From contig JAHZKN010000287.1 of NCBI GenBank assembly GCA_022600335.1, positions 1 through 6,720 on the forward strand: a DNA stretch of 6,720 bases. Direction: 5' to 3'. A program made the translations under genes and the position numbers. The notes beneath the pieces are model-generated. The model saw only the letters and a list, made by a program, of their open reading frames with translations, was not told the DNA's origin and did no database searches. The stretch is from Alphaproteobacteria bacterium (GTDB lineage: Bacteria > Pseudomonadota > Alphaproteobacteria > Rhizobiales > Hyphomicrobiaceae). Shown here in pieces: positions 4,984 to 6,720 of this stretch (its first letter is position 1; each line of letters opens with the position of its first letter).

Positions 4984-6516
4984 ATGGGCTCAAGCAAAAT
5001 TTTCGACATTGCAATCATCGGGGGTGGCATTAATGGAGCCGGTATTGCCGCCGATGCTGCTGGTCGCGGTCTCACTGTCTGCCTGCTTGAGCAGAATGAT
5101 CTGGCCAGTGGCACCTCATCAGCAAGCTCGAAGCTCATCCATGGCGGTTTGCGCTATCTTGAGCACTACGAGTTTGCTCTTGTGCGAGAGGCCCTCGCTG
5201 AACGTGAAATTTTGCTCAAGGTCGCCCCGCACATCATTACGCCGCTGCACTTTGTGTTGCCGCATGTTGATGGCATGCGATCTCGTTGGTTTCTGCGTGC
5301 AGGGCTGTTTCTTTATGACAACCTTGCAAAGCGACAAACGCTGCCGGCATCGCGTGGGCTACGGTTTTCACAAGATCCATCCGGCGTGCCGCTGCAGGCG
5401 AATTTGACCCGTGGATTTTCCTATTGGGATTGTTGGGTCGATGATGCACGGTTGGTTGTTCTTAATGCGCGCGCTGCCGCGCAAAAAGGAGCGTCAATTC
5501 AAACGCGCACGCGTGTAACCGGATATCAGCCAAACGCAGCGCATGATGCTTGGGGCATTGAAACAACATCGCCCCGCGGTGCGGGACTTGTGCAGGCACG
5601 TGTCCTGATCAACGCCGCTGGCCCGTGGGTTGATGGGGTCGCAGGGTTGGAGCGCGGACTGGACAAACAGCCCTTAGAACCTTCAGCGCAACGTATGCGC
5701 AAATTGCAGCTGGTCAAGGGTAGTCATATCGTTGTGCCTCGCGTTGCCGGTGCGAATGATGGCTATGTTCTGCAAGGTCGAGATGGCCGTGTCGTATTTG
5801 CGTTGCCGTTTGAAGAGCATTTCACGCTCATCGGCACCACGGATGTTGCATTTGATGGAGATCCAGCTGCTGTCGTTTGTAGCGCTGAGGAAGAAGTATA
5901 CCTATTAAAGGTCTTCAATCGATTTTTTGTACGGCACCTATCACGAGACGACATCAAATATCGCTTTTCCGGCGTGCGGCCGCTTTTTGACGATGAACAA
6001 CAAGACCCATCAAAAGTCAGCCGTGACTATCATCTTGATTTGAGACGCGAGCCGCACACGCCCCCCATCCTGACTGTTCTTGGTGGCAAAATCACAACCT
6101 ATCGCCGGTTGGCGGAGGACGCGCTGGACCGTCTCAGCCCTCTATTTCCAAATGCGAGAGGTGCCTGGACTGCCGGACATCCGTTGCCGGGAGGTGCGCT
6201 GGGCGGCTCTATGGGTGATCTGCAGCAGCGTCTGTGCGCCCACTACCCCAATCTGGATGCACCTCTGCTCAATGCGTTATCTCGGCGTCATGGGATGCTG
6301 AGCTTTGCCGTGCTTGGCGATGCCAAGCAGATGTCGGATTTGGGCCAGAAGATTCTGCCAGGACTAACTGAGCGTGAGGTCTGCTATCTGCGAGATCATG
6401 AGTGGGCCACAAGTCCGGATGATGTTTTGTGGCGACGAACCAAATTTGGGTTGACCGTAGAGGACTCGAAAGTTCCCGCGGTTACTGAGACGCTGTCGAC
6501 CATTCTCGATCAGTGA
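4984..6516 (+). CDS. glpD: Aerobic glycerol-3-phosphate dehydrogenase (FAD)
   Basis: This 510-residue flavoprotein oxidises sn-glycerol 3-phosphate to dihydroxyacetone phosphate at the inner face of the cytoplasmic membrane and passes electrons to the quinone pool. IIGGGINGAGIAADAAGRG (11-29) is the FAD-binding Rossmann motif and first family signature, with E36 at the end of the second strand. SSKLIHGGLRYLE (48-60), INAAGPWVD (209-217), FSGVRPL (328-334) and the second signature GGKITTYRRLA (367-377) follow. The C-terminal helical domain runs from about 380 to 510 and includes YLRDHEWATSPDDVLWRRT. Length fits the family (about 500). The ATG at 4984 matches homologous N-termini, but the nearest AGGG is only 1 nt upstream. 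An in-frame TTG at 4951 has GAGG 8 nt upstream and would add 11 residues, but it lies in the terminator loop. No glpK, glpF or glpR is in the window. Confidence 0.95.
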   Translation: MGSSKIFDIAIIGGGINGAGIAADAAGRGLTVCLLEQNDLASGTSSASSKLIHGGLRYLEHYEFALVREALAEREILLKVAPHIITPLHFVLPHVDGMRSRWFLRAGLFLYDNLAKRQTLPASRGLRFSQDPSGVPLQANLTRGFSYWDCWVDDARLVVLNARAAAQKGASIQTRTRVTGYQPNAAHDAWGIETTSPRGAGLVQARVLINAAGPWVDGVAGLERGLDKQPLEPSAQRMRKLQLVKGSHIVVPRVAGANDGYVLQGRDGRVVFALPFEEHFTLIGTTDVAFDGDPAAVVCSAEEEVYLLKVFNRFFVRHLSRDDIKYRFSGVRPLFDDEQQDPSKVSRDYHLDLRREPHTPPILTVLGGKITTYRRLAEDALDRLSPLFPNARGAWTAGHPLPGGALGGSMGDLQQRLCAHYPNLDAPLLNALSRRHGMLSFAVLGDAKQMSDLGQKILPGLTEREVCYLRDHEWATSPDDVLWRRTKFGLTVEDSKVPAVTETLSTILDQ

Positions 6517-6593
6517 TTGGGATTCGTGATTTGAGTTAGGGGGTCAGATTGGCAGCGATATTGCGTGTCACTCTGAAGTCGTGGTTCGACCCG

Positions 6594-6720
6594 TTACCCT
6601 TTGTGTAAAGGTGCCGGTACGAAGCGAATAATTGGCTCTGTAATTGGGCCCTTGAATTCGAGCGCGTCTTTGTCGCTTAGCTGAGGTGTTGGATTGGCTG
6701 CTACATCACTTGGTGCAGCA
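6594..6720 (-). CDS. C-terminus of an unidentified protein, cut by the window edge
   Basis: On the minus strand this frame is open from the right edge for 41 codons to a TAA (6594-6596), while the other two minus frames hit stops within a few codons of the edge. The peptide begins AAPSDVAANPTPQLSDKDAL and ends EFKGPITEPIIRFVPAPLHKG, with a Pro/Ala-rich linker-like first half and a more structured-looking end. I do not recognise the family. It is convergent with glpD, 77 bp apart, and no clear terminator separates them. Confidence 0.45.
   Translation of the reverse strand, partial: AAPSDVAANPTPQLSDKDALEFKGPITEPIIRFVPAPLHKG

Noticed and set aside
6578..6597. GGTTCGACC resembling a tRNA T-loop
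   Set aside because: The flanking bases do not form the 5-bp T-stem and no anticodon or acceptor stem is present.

Overview
The window reads as a piece of chromosome from a free-living proteobacterium, most likely an alphaproteobacterium of moderate G+C content. The reasons are the style of CysK (an N-terminal extension followed by FFNPLSSVKDRIGVSMI), the CoaBC variant with GEMAERDEAGPGR, and the coaBC-dut gene pair. This placement rests on recognising protein families by eye, not on a search. No insertion sequence, phage gene, CRISPR array, tRNA or rRNA is visible.

Layout, left to right. (1) Bases 2-616, plus strand: the C-terminal 204 residues of a fold-type III PLP-dependent decarboxylase of the exosortase/acyl-carrier-associated kind; its N-terminus lies outside the window. 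(2) Bases 680-3657, minus strand: a housekeeping cluster transcribed right to left, coaBC (coenzyme A synthesis), dut (dUTPase, overlapping coaBC by ATGA) and, after a 123-nt gap, cysK (cysteine synthase). CoaBC uses cysteine to make 4'-phosphopantothenoylcysteine, so cysK next to it is metabolically sensible, though co-transcription is not proven. (3) Bases 3658-4040: a divergent intergenic region with no convincing gene. (4) Bases 4041-4592, plus: an exported PCu(A)C-type copper chaperone. (5) Bases 4593-4983: mostly non-coding, holding a possible broken zinc-ribbon micro-ORF, a candidate promoter and a strong intrinsic terminator hairpin that ends only 12 nt before the next start codon. (6) Bases 4984-6516, plus: glpD, aerobic glycerol-3-phosphate dehydrogenase. 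(7) Bases 6594-6720, minus: the last 41 codons of an unidentified protein, convergent with glpD.

The most interesting points are: the terminator-containing glpD leader, which looks like a transcription attenuator and has a duplicated terminator arm; a pair of CxxCG motifs in one reading frame separated by an in-frame UGA just after the copper chaperone; a 47-residue lysine/arginine-rich tail on the dUTPase; and a CoaBC that lacks the active-site cysteine known from the E. coli enzyme. Nothing here is clearly a new multi-gene system; the genes are mainly core metabolism with a few unusual local features.
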